This document shows, piece by piece, positions 43,246 to 52,647 of a stretch of 64,000 nt of DNA. A program made the position numbers and the translations under genes. The stretch covers positions 2,784,223 through 2,848,222 of the forward strand of contig CP012155.1 in assembly GCA_001602415.1 (NCBI GenBank). Direction: 5' to 3'. The notes beneath the pieces are model-generated. The model was not told the origin of the DNA. It saw nothing but the letters and a program-made list of their open reading frames with translations, and ran no database searches. Every line of letters begins with the position of its first letter. Within the stretch, counting starts at the first letter, position 1. This DNA is from Bacteroidetes bacterium UKL13-3. GTDB taxonomy: Bacteria > Bacteroidota > Bacteroidia > UKL13-3.

Positions 43246-44312
43246 ACCTGAGTTCGGGATAAGAAAGTGTTGATTATTTTGTTTATAATTATTTGGTAAT
43301 CAAATAATTACTAGCATTGGAAGTGTTAATTTTGTAGTGCAAAAAAACATAAAAAACACACCAATGCTACGAGATAAAATTACAGAAACTTTTGTAAAAG
43401 TTGATGATTTCTGCAATGAATTTGAAATTTTGTATTCAAAACACCAATTACCCGCACCATCAAACGTTAAAACAAGAAATAGAAAAGCCGGAATGTGTGA
43501 CTCTGAAATTATCACACTCCTGATTGCGTTTCATGGTGGTCAATTCAGGAATTTCAAGCATTTTTATGTGGACTATGTGTCTGTTCATTTAAGAGAAGAT
43601 TTTCCCGGATTGGTTTCCTATAACAGGTTTATTGAATTGAGTCATCGTTGTGCTATTGCATTCATGTTGTTTCTCCATCATTGTTGCAAAGGCGAGTGCA
43701 CTGGCATTAGCTTTATTGATTCTACTGTACTGCGTGTTTGTCACAACAAAAGGATAAAGCGTAATAAAACATTTAAAGGCTTTGCAGAGGTTGGTAAATC
43801 ATCAATGGGATGGTTCTTTGGCTTTAAACTTCACCTGATTATAAACGACAAAGGTGAGATATTATCTTTCTTTCTAACCAAAGGAAATGTGGATGATAGA
43901 GATGCTAAAACAATTACCAATATGACTAAAGACCTTTTCGGAAAACTATTTGGAGATAAGAGATATATCTCAAAAGCATTGAGTGATCTGCTTTTTGGCA
44001 ACGGTATACAACTCATTACAGCTGTAAGAAGAAACATGAAATCTAAAGCATTGAGCAATGAAGAGAAACTTCTTTTAAGGAAACGGTCCGTGATTGAAAC
44101 CGTAAATGATGAGTTAAAAAACATTTGTCAAGTTGAACATACAAGACATCGCTCTATCAGCGGTTTTCTTCTTAATATTATGAGTGCAATTGCTGCGTAT
44201 TCTTTCTTTCCTAAAAAACCTTCCATCAAAAAAGATATTGAGGAAACAAACCCTCAGCTTATCAAGCAACTTGAACAACAATTGACATTAGCTGCTTAAA
44301 CCGAACTCAGGT
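43246..44312 (+). mobile_element. IS982-family insertion sequence, copy 2
   Basis: The element is 1067 bases with the same ACCTGAGTTCGG inverted ends as copy 1, in the same orientation 20,114 bases away. The five visible base differences are two in the leader (near 43293 and 43310) and three in the transposase. Flanks share only TA, so no clear target duplication remains. Insertion, probably with an adjacent deletion, removed the beginning of the T9SS gene to its left. Confidence 0.88.
43364..44299 (+). CDS. IS982-family transposase, copy 2
   Basis: The 311-residue DDE transposase has a start equivalent to copy 1 and an internal TAATTTTG promoter box upstream. It differs from copy 1 at three residues: Gly for Arg and Arg for Trp in FPGLVSYNRFIEL, and Arg for Gly in LFGDKRYISK. 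The last change is next but one to the second catalytic Asp, in a block that reads GDKGY in the family, so this copy may be weakened or inactive. No stop or frameshift is present. Confidence 0.88.
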   Translation: MLRDKITETFVKVDDFCNEFEILYSKHQLPAPSNVKTRNRKAGMCDSEIITLLIAFHGGQFRNFKHFYVDYVSVHLREDFPGLVSYNRFIELSHRCAIAFMLFLHHCCKGECTGISFIDSTVLRVCHNKRIKRNKTFKGFAEVGKSSMGWFFGFKLHLIINDKGEILSFFLTKGNVDDRDAKTITNMTKDLFGKLFGDKRYISKALSDLLFGNGIQLITAVRRNMKSKALSNEEKLLLRKRSVIETVNDELKNICQVEHTRHRSISGFLLNIMSAIAAYSFFPKKPSIKKDIEETNPQLIKQLEQQLTLAA

Positions 44313-44405
44313 TAGTAGCTTAGTATTCATGATGATTTTGTTTAAAAACAGAGTAAATTGCGCCCTTTGGTGGAACTAATGCATTAAAAAAACATTAAGC
44401 CTACT

Positions 44406-44783
44406 TTATTTGGAAAGTATAGGCAATGCTCCATAGGTTCTTACCCCATCAACAAAATAGGCAGTACCCGCTGCTCCCGCATTCCTAATATTGGGAACTT
44501 CCCCCGAACGCGTATCAACTCCCGCAACGGTTCCCGCAACACCATTAATATCCTTTCGTGCCATGCGCGATAGCTGCTCCGAGTCGTAGGTTTGCCCTGT
44601 TGATTGTTGTACCGGAATGGATTTGCTTTTATAATAGATCGTTCCATTATTTTGCTCTTTAGGAATTTCATTCCGTTGTTGTTTGGGGTCGTAGGTTGCA
44701 CCATCCATCGTCTTCAACAGGTTTTGGGCGATGCCAAACATTGGCAATACCGCAACCATCAATAATATTAGATATGATTTCAT
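44406..44783 (-). CDS. short secreted protein resembling a stand-alone TonB plug segment
   Basis: From ATG 44783 the protein has 125 residues with a cleavable signal (YLILLMVAVLPMFGIAQ). A -7-like box TATCTTTA lies at 44805-44812 on this strand. The second half reads LSRMARKDINGVAGTVAGVD, then TRSGEVPNIRNAGAAGTAYF and VDGVRTYGALPILSK. This closely follows the plug domain of TonB receptors (VAGV ... G-x-PNIR-x-AG-x-x-GTAYF-x-DGVR), but the protein stops where the rest of plug and barrel would begin. Either this is a truncated receptor or a genuine plug-only protein. The end is a clean stop, not an IS junction, and the downstream region is a hairpin followed by another gene. Confidence 0.65.
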   Translation of the reverse strand: MKSYLILLMVAVLPMFGIAQNLLKTMDGATYDPKQQRNEIPKEQNNGTIYYKSKSIPVQQSTGQTYDSEQLSRMARKDINGVAGTVAGVDTRSGEVPNIRNAGAAGTAYFVDGVRTYGALPILSK

Positions 44784-44884
44784 GCTCTTTTTTATTTGGT
44801 GGTATAAAGATAGGTACAATCATTAAATAAAAATGTCAAAAAAAATCCCCCCATTTTCACTAAACGAAACTTGCTAAAAATCAA

Positions 44885-44911
44885 AACGGCTATTGCTTTC
44901 GCAATAACCGT
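44885..44911 (-). terminator. hairpin between the giant T9SS gene and the plug-like gene
   Basis: Arms ACGGCTATTGC and GCAATAACCGT with a TTTC loop, one internal mismatch, 38 bases after the stop of the 1628-residue protein. An A-run on the plus strand upstream (44877-44880) gives a short U tail on the minus strand. Confidence 0.6.
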
Positions 44912-44948
44912 CTGATATTGTTGATAGGGTCAACGTGCTTATTAATTA

Positions 44949-47900
44949 TTACCTCAATAATGTAACCGAACCTGAGTAGCGGTATAGTTTGCCGCTAAAG
45001 CTGGTAGCGTTTACTTGGTAGATGTATACTTCCTGCGGACAATCTTCTGATGTATTTATCATTTTTCCATCCCATCCTTCGTTTGCATTGGTGGTTTTGA
45101 ACACCAATTGGCCCCAGCGGTTAAACACAAATACCTCTACCGATAAATGTCCGTTAGCTATTACTTTAAACTTTCTGTTACAATCAATGTCTCCATCACA
45201 AGTACTCAACTTACTATCTGGTCTGAACGCGTTTGGTATAAACACCGTAATATCCGGATCGATTCTGATTTTGTTGGTCACCGAGTCTATACAGCCATAT
45301 TCACTCGTTACATACAACGTTACATCCTTTTGAGCTGTATCGGCTGCATATTCAATATTCACCGGATTGGCATCAGTTACCTTGCGGTTTTCCGGTCGGG
45401 TTGGGTCAGGGCCCGGACCTAAGTTCCACAAATAACTCAACTTGCTTCCATCTATTATTGTTGATTTGTTGATGAAGTTAAAGAACGGTTTAGCAATGGT
45501 AGTAAATGGTGGATCAGCCTCAAAGTCGGCCTCAGGAACAGCATGTGCCGTTACCATTGTCCACTTACTGGTGCTTGTACACGCTGGTGTGGTATTGGTG
45601 CTCACCGTGAGTTGTAACCTGTGAATACCCGATGTGGTGGTTTGGTAATCCGTTATCGTGCGCTGCGTCATTGAGTCATTGTCCGTGTCTGTTATGCCCG
45701 GTTCGTTCTCCCATGTCCAAGTGAAGTTCGCGTTTTGCACTCCCGTAGCTCCCGATCCAAACAATGGCGTAAACGGTACGCAGTTTTCGATGTTTTCTGA
45801 CAAGATAGTCGCATCCGGTGCTCTGTTAATGGTGAGTACCGTGCTCGAAGTTACCGTATCACATTGGTCGCCATTGGTGGTGGCATACAATCCGTAGGTT
45901 TTCTTTTGTGTTACCGCACTCAGCGTTACCTGCCCATTTTGAATATCCGTTTGCCCAATGCGGTAGCTTGCCGGTGTGGTGCCTGTGTTTAATATACCGT
46001 CTCCACCTGAGCGCCAAGCGTAATCAAACGTATCAATTGGTGCCGTTGTTAAACTTAGCTGTACCAAGCTATCATAGCTGCATATAGCATTGATACTCGC
46101 TATTTGTATGGTTGGTTGGGCTTGAACATAAATGATGTTTGTATCCGTTGCCGTACAACCATTAATTGGCTCTACGCTCTTATCCGTATACTTCATAATC
46201 AGTAAGTGTAATCCTGGTGAGGCTGTTTGGCTGTTAAACACTCCTCTAGAAGTATTGACCGTTAGGTCAGGGTTGTCTCCAAACGAAGCTGAACCCGAAA
46301 ACTGTAAATTGCTAGTTACCTGGGTAGTTCCCATGATTCCAATCGGGTTGGAGGCAAACGGACGGAAGTATACATTGCGCGTGTTCTGGCACACAAACAA
46401 CGAATCTGCCACTCGATTGTTGTAACGCAAATCGGCTATTGGTACCCTTGCTACTCTTAGGTTCATACTATCTCTTACTTCACATCCTGTCGATTTATCT
46501 ACATAATACAATTTGTAAACACTGTTGGTGGTGCTGTTGGCAAACGTTATGGCTGTGCTGCCTGCAAAAAAGTCCTGACCGCTGTTGCGAATAGCGTTAT
46601 CGTTGTTCAATGCTGCATTGGCTGCTATCCATTGTGGTGCGCCTGCATAAGGTACGCCCGTTGAGGTGGTGAGTGTGGCTCCTGTTTTGCTTTTTATGTT
46701 GAATAGCGGCTCGTTTTTACATACTGTAATATCTGATCCTGCATCAATAATTGGAATACTCGTTACGTTAAACTGAACCGTATCGCTGTTAAAGCAAGAG
46801 ATTTCAGTAGGTGTTGATTTGTTATACGTTTGCGTGTACTTGTAGGTAACTACGTTTACTGTTGGGATTTTTTGTACCCCTGCTGCCAGTGGGTTAAAGT
46901 CGAAACGTTTACCGCTGATGCCCACAGGGGTGGTTGTTACACCCGGACCTGTCCACTCCTCGCCTTCTCCCGTGCTTCCGCCACTTGGACTGTGCCTGCG
47001 GTTGGCAAACGTAATATTGTATACGCCTGCATTCTCGCACCATACCAGGGTGGCACCTGCATCTACTTTTGGGTTACCATAAATCCGGATATTGGCCGAA
47101 TCAGTGGCCGTACAACCTCCAAATGTTTGTGGTGCCGTGTATTTATAAGTTATCCAATTGTCAAACACTCCTATCGTATCTTTATTCGGGTTGTTTTGCA
47201 AGCTGTTAATGCGTACCTGTGTGCCCGAGTTAATGATGGCCCCAGGAGCTTTAGAGTAACTCCAAAGGCTTATGCTTCCTGGTCCTGCTTGGTTGGTTCC
47301 AAAGCCCGGTAAGTTTACCACCGTGCCACTGCGGCATGTTGGTGTGGCTTGAGGGCGCGTAAGAATAGGTAAGGGTTTTACCGTTATCAGTACCGTATCC
47401 GTTACCGAACATTCTTTGTATTTGGCTGCCGTATCGGGTTGGCTATTGTATACCCTTACTTCATAAGCTGTGGTGGTTGCCGTGTTTAACGGACGAACAC
47501 CTACATTGGGATTGTATCCTTTGGCGCGTACAATAGTGCCTGTGCTTAAATCGCGCCATTGGTATAATTGGCCTCCTGAAGCTCTAAGCCTTGCTGTATC
47601 GCCAAAACAAATCGTGGTATCTAAGCCTGCATTGGGGAAAATTTGGTTGTTTACATACAACTGCATCGTATCATATTGTACGCAGTTTACCGTGTCGGTC
47701 ATCTTTACCGTATACAAGCCGCTTGCCCAGCGTTGAATGGTGCGTGTGGTATCACTTGTGCTCCACTCATACTTTTTCATATTGCCTGTGTTATTGCCTG
47801 GATCCAGCGTAAACGTATCGCCATAACAGATGCGGCTTGAGTCTGGTAATAAGCCTACCGGTAATGGTGTAACCCTTACCCGAACAGAGTCGAAGCGGAA

Positions 47901-49835
47901 GCATCCATCTAAATCCTGTACTCTTATGGTGTAATAGCGAGTAGAGGTTGGTGCTACTGTCATGTTACCATTGGCAAATACCGGTGCATTCAATGGTGGT
48001 AAAGCTGTGCCTGCTTCGTACAAGTTATTGTACCAGCGGTATGTATAAGGCGCTTTGCCGTATTTGGCAGTGGCGGTTATCGGTACGCTACCGCCTGCGC
48101 AGTTAATGGTATCGCGCACAATAGGTTTTACTATGGTATCTACTCTAAGCGTATCGTAAAAAACCCTTGTACACATAATACCGCTTGAACCTTGGGTGGT
48201 GGCGGTAAGCAGCACCAAATATTTACCCGGTTCGCTGTATTGAATAACCGGACAGGTACTTACGTTGGTAAATGCATAAGGGCTATTACTTAAGCTAAAA
48301 TCCCCAGGGAAGCGCGAGATTTGCCATTGAACCAATTGCGGTACAATGCTCGGTTTTTTATTGGTGTAAAACGGTTGAAATTTCCCGCACTTTAAATCGC
48401 CCGGATTAATTTGTAAATCCGCTCGACCCAATACTTTTACCGAGAAAGCACGTGTTACCCTGCCCGGGTTGGGGCAGCGGTTATCTTTTGCCGAAACGGT
48501 GAAATAGTATGGGTTATTGCTCACTCGGCTATCATCCGGTGTCCAGCAAAATTGCCACTCATCCTCGCGCGGACCACCCAATGGGGCAGGTTTTCTGCGG
48601 TTGGCAACAATATAGGTAGGTTTAAAGGTAGCGCCCAAACTCGCTATGGAGGCATTCCAGCTTAAATAGGTTGTGTCCGATATTAACGGTGGTATAAAAT
48701 CGGTATCTTTTGCTGTTACGGTAAAACAGAGTTGTTCACCTGCACATGTCTCCCAACTGGTTTTGGGGGCGTTGGGATTGCTGCCGTTGGGTGGATTGGT
48801 AATAAGCCGTGGTGTGTTATTAGGTGGGCAATTGGCCAGCACCACCATTTGGATATCTCTTCGGGTAATTCCGATAACCGTTGGAACACCGTTGATGGTT
48901 TTCCATTGTTTAACCTCAATAGCCATTACACCTGTAAAGTTTTGACCACCTGCATTACCAGGAGTAAAAGAAATATCTCCAGTTAATGGATCGCAACGAA
49001 TACCACCTGGAAATTCAGCATTAGCAGCACCCGAGAATGGCATTGGTCTGTTGAAAGCCCATGGCGATAAGTATGATACTGAAGCATTAAATCCAACTAA
49101 AGATGGAGCAAAAGAGTAGGACATAGAATCCAAATCAGGATCTATGGCACCATTGTTAAACACATAATTTTCGCCACCACACATAACCGCAAAAGGGTCG
49201 TTCTCTAGGGTTGGCGAGCTGTTACATGGCGATACAGATAGACAACGGTTTACCACAGCATCAACATAAAAGTTGGCACCTCCTGGATCGGCAATGGTAG
49301 CAATTTGAGCGTTTCGGCAACATGTTTCCCAGGAAAATCTTACGTTACAACATGATGCGGGAATACCTGATGTTGGACCAATATTTGCAAACCCTTTGAA
49401 TTCGTAACGCTCTACTCCAGGCGTGTATGTTCCTGGTGTAACGCAATTCATATTTCGGCAGGTGTTTTTTGCATTCGGACAATCAGGATTAATATTTACG
49501 TCCCTCACATTTACAAGACTAAGCGAAAAACTGCCAAAATTAGAAGCAGCACAATTTGGATCAGCACCACGTAAAGTCATGGTTTGAGTGCAATTGGCGC
49601 CACATCCTCCTGAACATAATTCGATACCTCCATCACAGTTACGGTAGAGCACAAGTGTTACCTCGAATACTCCAGGCGTACTAGTACACTTGTAGGTAAC
49701 GTCACTACCCACAACGTGAGACGCTCTAGCATTATATGTGAACCCTGCCAATAAAAGAAATAAGTATAAAGCAACCGACCCAACTTTCGCTAAAAGTGCT
49801 TTAATTGTTTTCCGATGTTGTACACTTGTTTGCAT
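44949..49835 (-). CDS. large T9SS type B (gliding-motility C-terminal) surface protein
   Basis: The protein has 1628 residues from ATG 49835, chosen because a TAACTTTG box at 49857-49864 lies upstream and because it starts the signal region (VALYLFLLLAGFTYNARA). The N-terminal domain (SHVVGSDVTYKCTSTPGVFE, VTLVLYRNCDGG) is a family that often opens large Bacteroidota surface proteins, with many paired cysteines. A series of Ig/PKD-like domains follows, containing IRVQDLDGCFRFDSVRVRV, ICFGDTARLRASGGQLYQW and related units. The end is the gliding-motility sorting domain with IPNAFRPDSK, VFNRWGQLVFKTTNANEGWD and YSGSVTLLR. It is expected to be surface-exposed; an adhesive role is likely but unproven. 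Confidence 0.85.
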   Translation of the reverse strand: MQTSVQHRKTIKALLAKVGSVALYLFLLLAGFTYNARASHVVGSDVTYKCTSTPGVFEVTLVLYRNCDGGIELCSGGCGANCTQTMTLRGADPNCAASNFGSFSLSLVNVRDVNINPDCPNAKNTCRNMNCVTPGTYTPGVERYEFKGFANIGPTSGIPASCCNVRFSWETCCRNAQIATIADPGGANFYVDAVVNRCLSVSPCNSSPTLENDPFAVMCGGENYVFNNGAIDPDLDSMSYSFAPSLVGFNASVSYLSPWAFNRPMPFSGAANAEFPGGIRCDPLTGDISFTPGNAGGQNFTGVMAIEVKQWKTINGVPTVIGITRRDIQMVVLANCPPNNTPRLITNPPNGSNPNAPKTSWETCAGEQLCFTVTAKDTDFIPPLISDTTYLSWNASIASLGATFKPTYIVANRRKPAPLGGPREDEWQFCWTPDDSRVSNNPYYFTVSAKDNRCPNPGRVTRAFSVKVLGRADLQINPGDLKCGKFQPFYTNKKPSIVPQLVQWQISRFPGDFSLSNSPYAFTNVSTCPVIQYSEPGKYLVLLTATTQGSSGIMCTRVFYDTLRVDTIVKPIVRDTINCAGGSVPITATAKYGKAPYTYRWYNNLYEAGTALPPLNAPVFANGNMTVAPTSTRYYTIRVQDLDGCFRFDSVRVRVTPLPVGLLPDSSRICYGDTFTLDPGNNTGNMKKYEWSTSDTTRTIQRWASGLYTVKMTDTVNCVQYDTMQLYVNNQIFPNAGLDTTICFGDTARLRASGGQLYQWRDLSTGTIVRAKGYNPNVGVRPLNTATTTAYEVRVYNSQPDTAAKYKECSVTDTVLITVKPLPILTRPQATPTCRSGTVVNLPGFGTNQAGPGSISLWSYSKAPGAIINSGTQVRINSLQNNPNKDTIGVFDNWITYKYTAPQTFGGCTATDSANIRIYGNPKVDAGATLVWCENAGVYNITFANRRHSPSGGSTGEGEEWTGPGVTTTPVGISGKRFDFNPLAAGVQKIPTVNVVTYKYTQTYNKSTPTEISCFNSDTVQFNVTSIPIIDAGSDITVCKNEPLFNIKSKTGATLTTSTGVPYAGAPQWIAANAALNNDNAIRNSGQDFFAGSTAITFANSTTNSVYKLYYVDKSTGCEVRDSMNLRVARVPIADLRYNNRVADSLFVCQNTRNVYFRPFASNPIGIMGTTQVTSNLQFSGSASFGDNPDLTVNTSRGVFNSQTASPGLHLLIMKYTDKSVEPINGCTATDTNIIYVQAQPTIQIASINAICSYDSLVQLSLTTAPIDTFDYAWRSGGDGILNTGTTPASYRIGQTDIQNGQVTLSAVTQKKTYGLYATTNGDQCDTVTSSTVLTINRAPDATILSENIENCVPFTPLFGSGATGVQNANFTWTWENEPGITDTDNDSMTQRTITDYQTTTSGIHRLQLTVSTNTTPACTSTSKWTMVTAHAVPEADFEADPPFTTIAKPFFNFINKSTIIDGSKLSYLWNLGPGPDPTRPENRKVTDANPVNIEYAADTAQKDVTLYVTSEYGCIDSVTNKIRIDPDITVFIPNAFRPDSKLSTCDGDIDCNRKFKVIANGHLSVEVFVFNRWGQLVFKTTNANEGWDGKMINTSEDCPQEVYIYQVNATSFSGKLYRYSGSVTLLR

Positions 49836-49856
49836 AGTTTTGTGAATATTGAAATC

Positions 49857-49864
49857 CAAAGTTA
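49857..49864 (-). promoter_or_regulatory. -7 promoter box for the 1628-residue T9SS gene
   Basis: TAACTTTG on the minus strand, exact TAnnTTTG, 21 bases before ATG 49835. It would be inside the leader of the longer open frame, so it decides the start. Confidence 0.6.
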
Positions 49865-50050
49865 TAGTATGTAGTTCTTAATATTTTCTTAAGACTTTAG
49901 TAATCGACTTTATCATCTGTAAAACAGATTATTATAATAATATAATTGTCTAAAAATTCAAGAGTTAGACTTTTAAATATTAGATTGAATAAAAATAAAA
50001 AACGTCCCTCAATTTCTTGTGGGACGAGATTAAAATCCGCATGTTTTGTT

Positions 50051-52450
50051 CTATTTAAAAGACAGATGCTGATCGGGATTGTAATCATGCATCATTTCCA
50101 TTACTATTTCAAATATCTCTTCTGCATTTGGCTTTGAAAAATAATCACCATCCGTACCATAAGGAGGGCGGTGAGGCTTGGCTGCAATGGTAAGAGGTTT
50201 GGCATCCAAATAACGATAACCACCTTGGGTTTCCAATACTTGTTGCATCATGTATGCTGTAGCTCCACCAGGTACATCTTCATCAATAAATACAATCTTA
50301 TTTGTTTTTTTCAATGACTCAACAATGGTATGGTTAATATCGAAAGGCAATAAAGATTGTACATCTATTAACTCGGAACTTATACCTTGCTCAGCCAGCT
50401 GTTTAATAGCCTCTTCCACAACACGCAAGGTGGAACCATAACTTACAATGGTAACATCTGAACCTTCATGCAGTATTTCAGGAATACCTAAAGCAACTGT
50501 GTATGTACCTAAATTATCGGGCATTCTTTCTTTCAAACGATACCCATTCAAACATTCAATAATCAAAGCTGGCTCATCACTTTGCAACATGGTATTGTAA
50601 AATCCGGCAGCTTGCGTCATGTCACGAGGAACAAGCACGTGCATACCCCTCAATGAATTAATAATCATACCGATGGGTGAGCCTGAATGCCAGATTCCTT
50701 CCAAACGATGACCACGTGTTCGCACAATCAACGGTGCTTTTTGACCACCTTTTGTGCGGTATTGTAAGGTTGCTAAATCATCGCTTAATGGTTGTAATCC
50801 GTATAATAAATAATCGAGGTATTGTATTTCGGCAATAGGTCGCAAACCGCGTAAAGCTGCCCCAATTCCTTGTCCAATAATAGTTAACTCCCTAATTCCG
50901 GTATCGCTTACGCGCGATTCTCCGTATTTCTCTTGCAACCCAGCAAAACCTTGGTTTACATCTCCAATTTTTCCAACATCTTCTCCAAAAGCAAATACGC
51001 GGGGATCACGCTCTAACACAATATCAAAAAACGCCTGCATAATCTCCCGACCGTCCATCATTTTACTGTCATTAGAATACATTGGTTTTATTTCAGCAAC
51101 ATTCAAAGCCGACTCACTTGTTTCACTCAACAAATAAGAATTATAGCGATGGGCATTAACAGAATGATACCTTTCCTTAAAAGCTAACAAATCCATACGC
51201 TCGGGAGTGTTTTTTCCCATAGTAAGGCGTAATGCCTTATTTACAGAAACACCAATATCTTTGCGAATAGGTTCAGTAATGGCACTTAATTCATTAGCCA
51301 ATGAGGTTACTTCGGGTGTGCTATTTCCCAGAGCTATTAATAACGACACCGCCTCTTTAATATCACTTTTTATTGGATTAAGGTATGCTTCCCAAGCAAA
51401 TTTTTTACTATCGTTTACCTCTTTTTTAATCGTAGATTCAATTGCTTGCAACTCATCCTCGGTAGCTAATGAACTGCTAATGATCCATTCTTTAAATTTT
51501 ACAATACAATCATATTCCTGCTCCCAAGCTAACCGTTCCTTGCTTTTGTATCGCTCATGCGAACCAGAAGTTGAATGTCCTTGAGGTTGCGTTAATTCTT
51601 TTACATGAATAATTGCAGGAATATGTTTTTCGCGAGCAATGCTTCCTGCCTCTTCATATACCCTACACAACTCAGGATAGTCCCAACCATTTACAACGAA
51701 AATATTAAAGCCTTCGCCCTTTTCATCACGTTGAAATCCTTTTAATATTTCGGAAATACTTTCTTTGGTGGTATGATATTTTGCCGGAACCGAAATTCCA
51801 AACGAATCATCCCACACTGAGATTACCATTGGTATTTGTAAAACACCCGCTGCATTGATAGACTCAAAAAAATGCCCTTCTGATGAAGATGCATTTCCAA
51901 TGGTTCCCCAGGCTACTTCATTTCCATCATTCGAAAAAATATTCTCACCAATTAATTCTTTATTTTGGCGATAGTATTTAGATGCTTGTGCCAATCCTAC
52001 CAATCTCAGCATTTGTCCGGCTGTTGGCGAAATATCAGACGATGAATTTTTCTGATTTTTTAGTTCTTTCCACGAACCATCCTCATTGAGCAAACGTGTG
52101 CCATAATGTCCATTCATCATCCTACCTGCCGAAGCCGGCTCAGCCTCTAAATCTGTGTGCGCATATAATTGAGCAAAAAATTCTTGAACTGTATGTTGCC
52201 CAATTCCCATCATAAATGTTTGATCACGATAATATCCCGAACGAAAATCCCCGTTTTTAAACACCTTAGCCATGGCAATTTGTGGCAGTTCTTTTCCATC
52301 ACCAAAAATACCAAACTTCGCCTTTCCGGTTAATACTTCTTTACGACCTAACAAACTAGCCTGGCGACTTTTATAAGCTAATGCATAATCATCCAATACT
52401 GTTTTTTTAAACTCAGCAACTGTGAGTTTCGCTCCTTCTGTTTTGCTCAT
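50051..52450 (-). CDS. 2-oxoacid dehydrogenase E1, fused alpha and beta subunits
   Basis: This 799-residue thiamine-diphosphate enzyme decarboxylates a 2-oxoacid and passes the acyl group to lipoyl-E2. Residues about 15-400 are the alpha part: GDGKELPQIA, GHYGTRLLNED and the TPP-binding WGTIGNASSSEGHFFESINA. Residues about 440-799 are the beta part: REIMQAFFDIVLERDPRVFA, then FGEDVGKIGDVNQGF and RTRGHRLEGIWHSGSPIGMI. Such fusions are usual in Bacteroidota and are annotated as branched-chain or pyruvate E1; the substrate is not clear here. The ATG at 52450 is preferred over 52489 because a TATATTTG box lies at 52472-52479. A matching E2 is encoded 2.8 kb further on. Confidence 0.88.
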   Translation of the reverse strand: MSKTEGAKLTVAEFKKTVLDDYALAYKSRQASLLGRKEVLTGKAKFGIFGDGKELPQIAMAKVFKNGDFRSGYYRDQTFMMGIGQHTVQEFFAQLYAHTDLEAEPASAGRMMNGHYGTRLLNEDGSWKELKNQKNSSSDISPTAGQMLRLVGLAQASKYYRQNKELIGENIFSNDGNEVAWGTIGNASSSEGHFFESINAAGVLQIPMVISVWDDSFGISVPAKYHTTKESISEILKGFQRDEKGEGFNIFVVNGWDYPELCRVYEEAGSIAREKHIPAIIHVKELTQPQGHSTSGSHERYKSKERLAWEQEYDCIVKFKEWIISSSLATEDELQAIESTIKKEVNDSKKFAWEAYLNPIKSDIKEAVSLLIALGNSTPEVTSLANELSAITEPIRKDIGVSVNKALRLTMGKNTPERMDLLAFKERYHSVNAHRYNSYLLSETSESALNVAEIKPMYSNDSKMMDGREIMQAFFDIVLERDPRVFAFGEDVGKIGDVNQGFAGLQEKYGESRVSDTGIRELTIIGQGIGAALRGLRPIAEIQYLDYLLYGLQPLSDDLATLQYRTKGGQKAPLIVRTRGHRLEGIWHSGSPIGMIINSLRGMHVLVPRDMTQAAGFYNTMLQSDEPALIIECLNGYRLKERMPDNLGTYTVALGIPEILHEGSDVTIVSYGSTLRVVEEAIKQLAEQGISSELIDVQSLLPFDINHTIVESLKKTNKIVFIDEDVPGGATAYMMQQVLETQGGYRYLDAKPLTIAAKPHRPPYGTDGDYFSKPNAEEIFEIVMEMMHDYNPDQHLSFK

Positions 52451-52471
52451 ACGCGCACGTGTTGATTGTTT

Positions 52472-52479
52472 CAAATATA
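52472..52479 (-). promoter_or_regulatory. -7 promoter box for the E1 gene
   Basis: TATATTTG on the minus strand, exact TAnnTTTG, 21 bases upstream of ATG 52450 and inside the longer open frame from 52489. Confidence 0.65.
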
Positions 52480-52647
52480 TTATTGGCACGTTAAATATGT
52501 TAACTTACTTAAAATTTTATTAAGAAATTTTTATGTGCTCAGTCTTTTGTATTATTGTGCCACAAAACTACTTTTGAATATCGGTTCAAAAAATAGTTGG
52601 AACGGTTTTTGAAAAGATTAACTCAATTTAATAAACACAATCATCAT

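Noticed and set aside
23132-44312. Composite transposon formed by the two IS982 copies
   Set aside because: Outer flanks do not match as target duplication, and the 19 kb interior holds core genes in normal order, so independent insertions are more likely.
46830-47312. 160-residue plus-strand frame opposite the 1628-residue surface gene
   Set aside because: Antisense shadow of a coding region with a clear protein family; no signal, domain or promoter.
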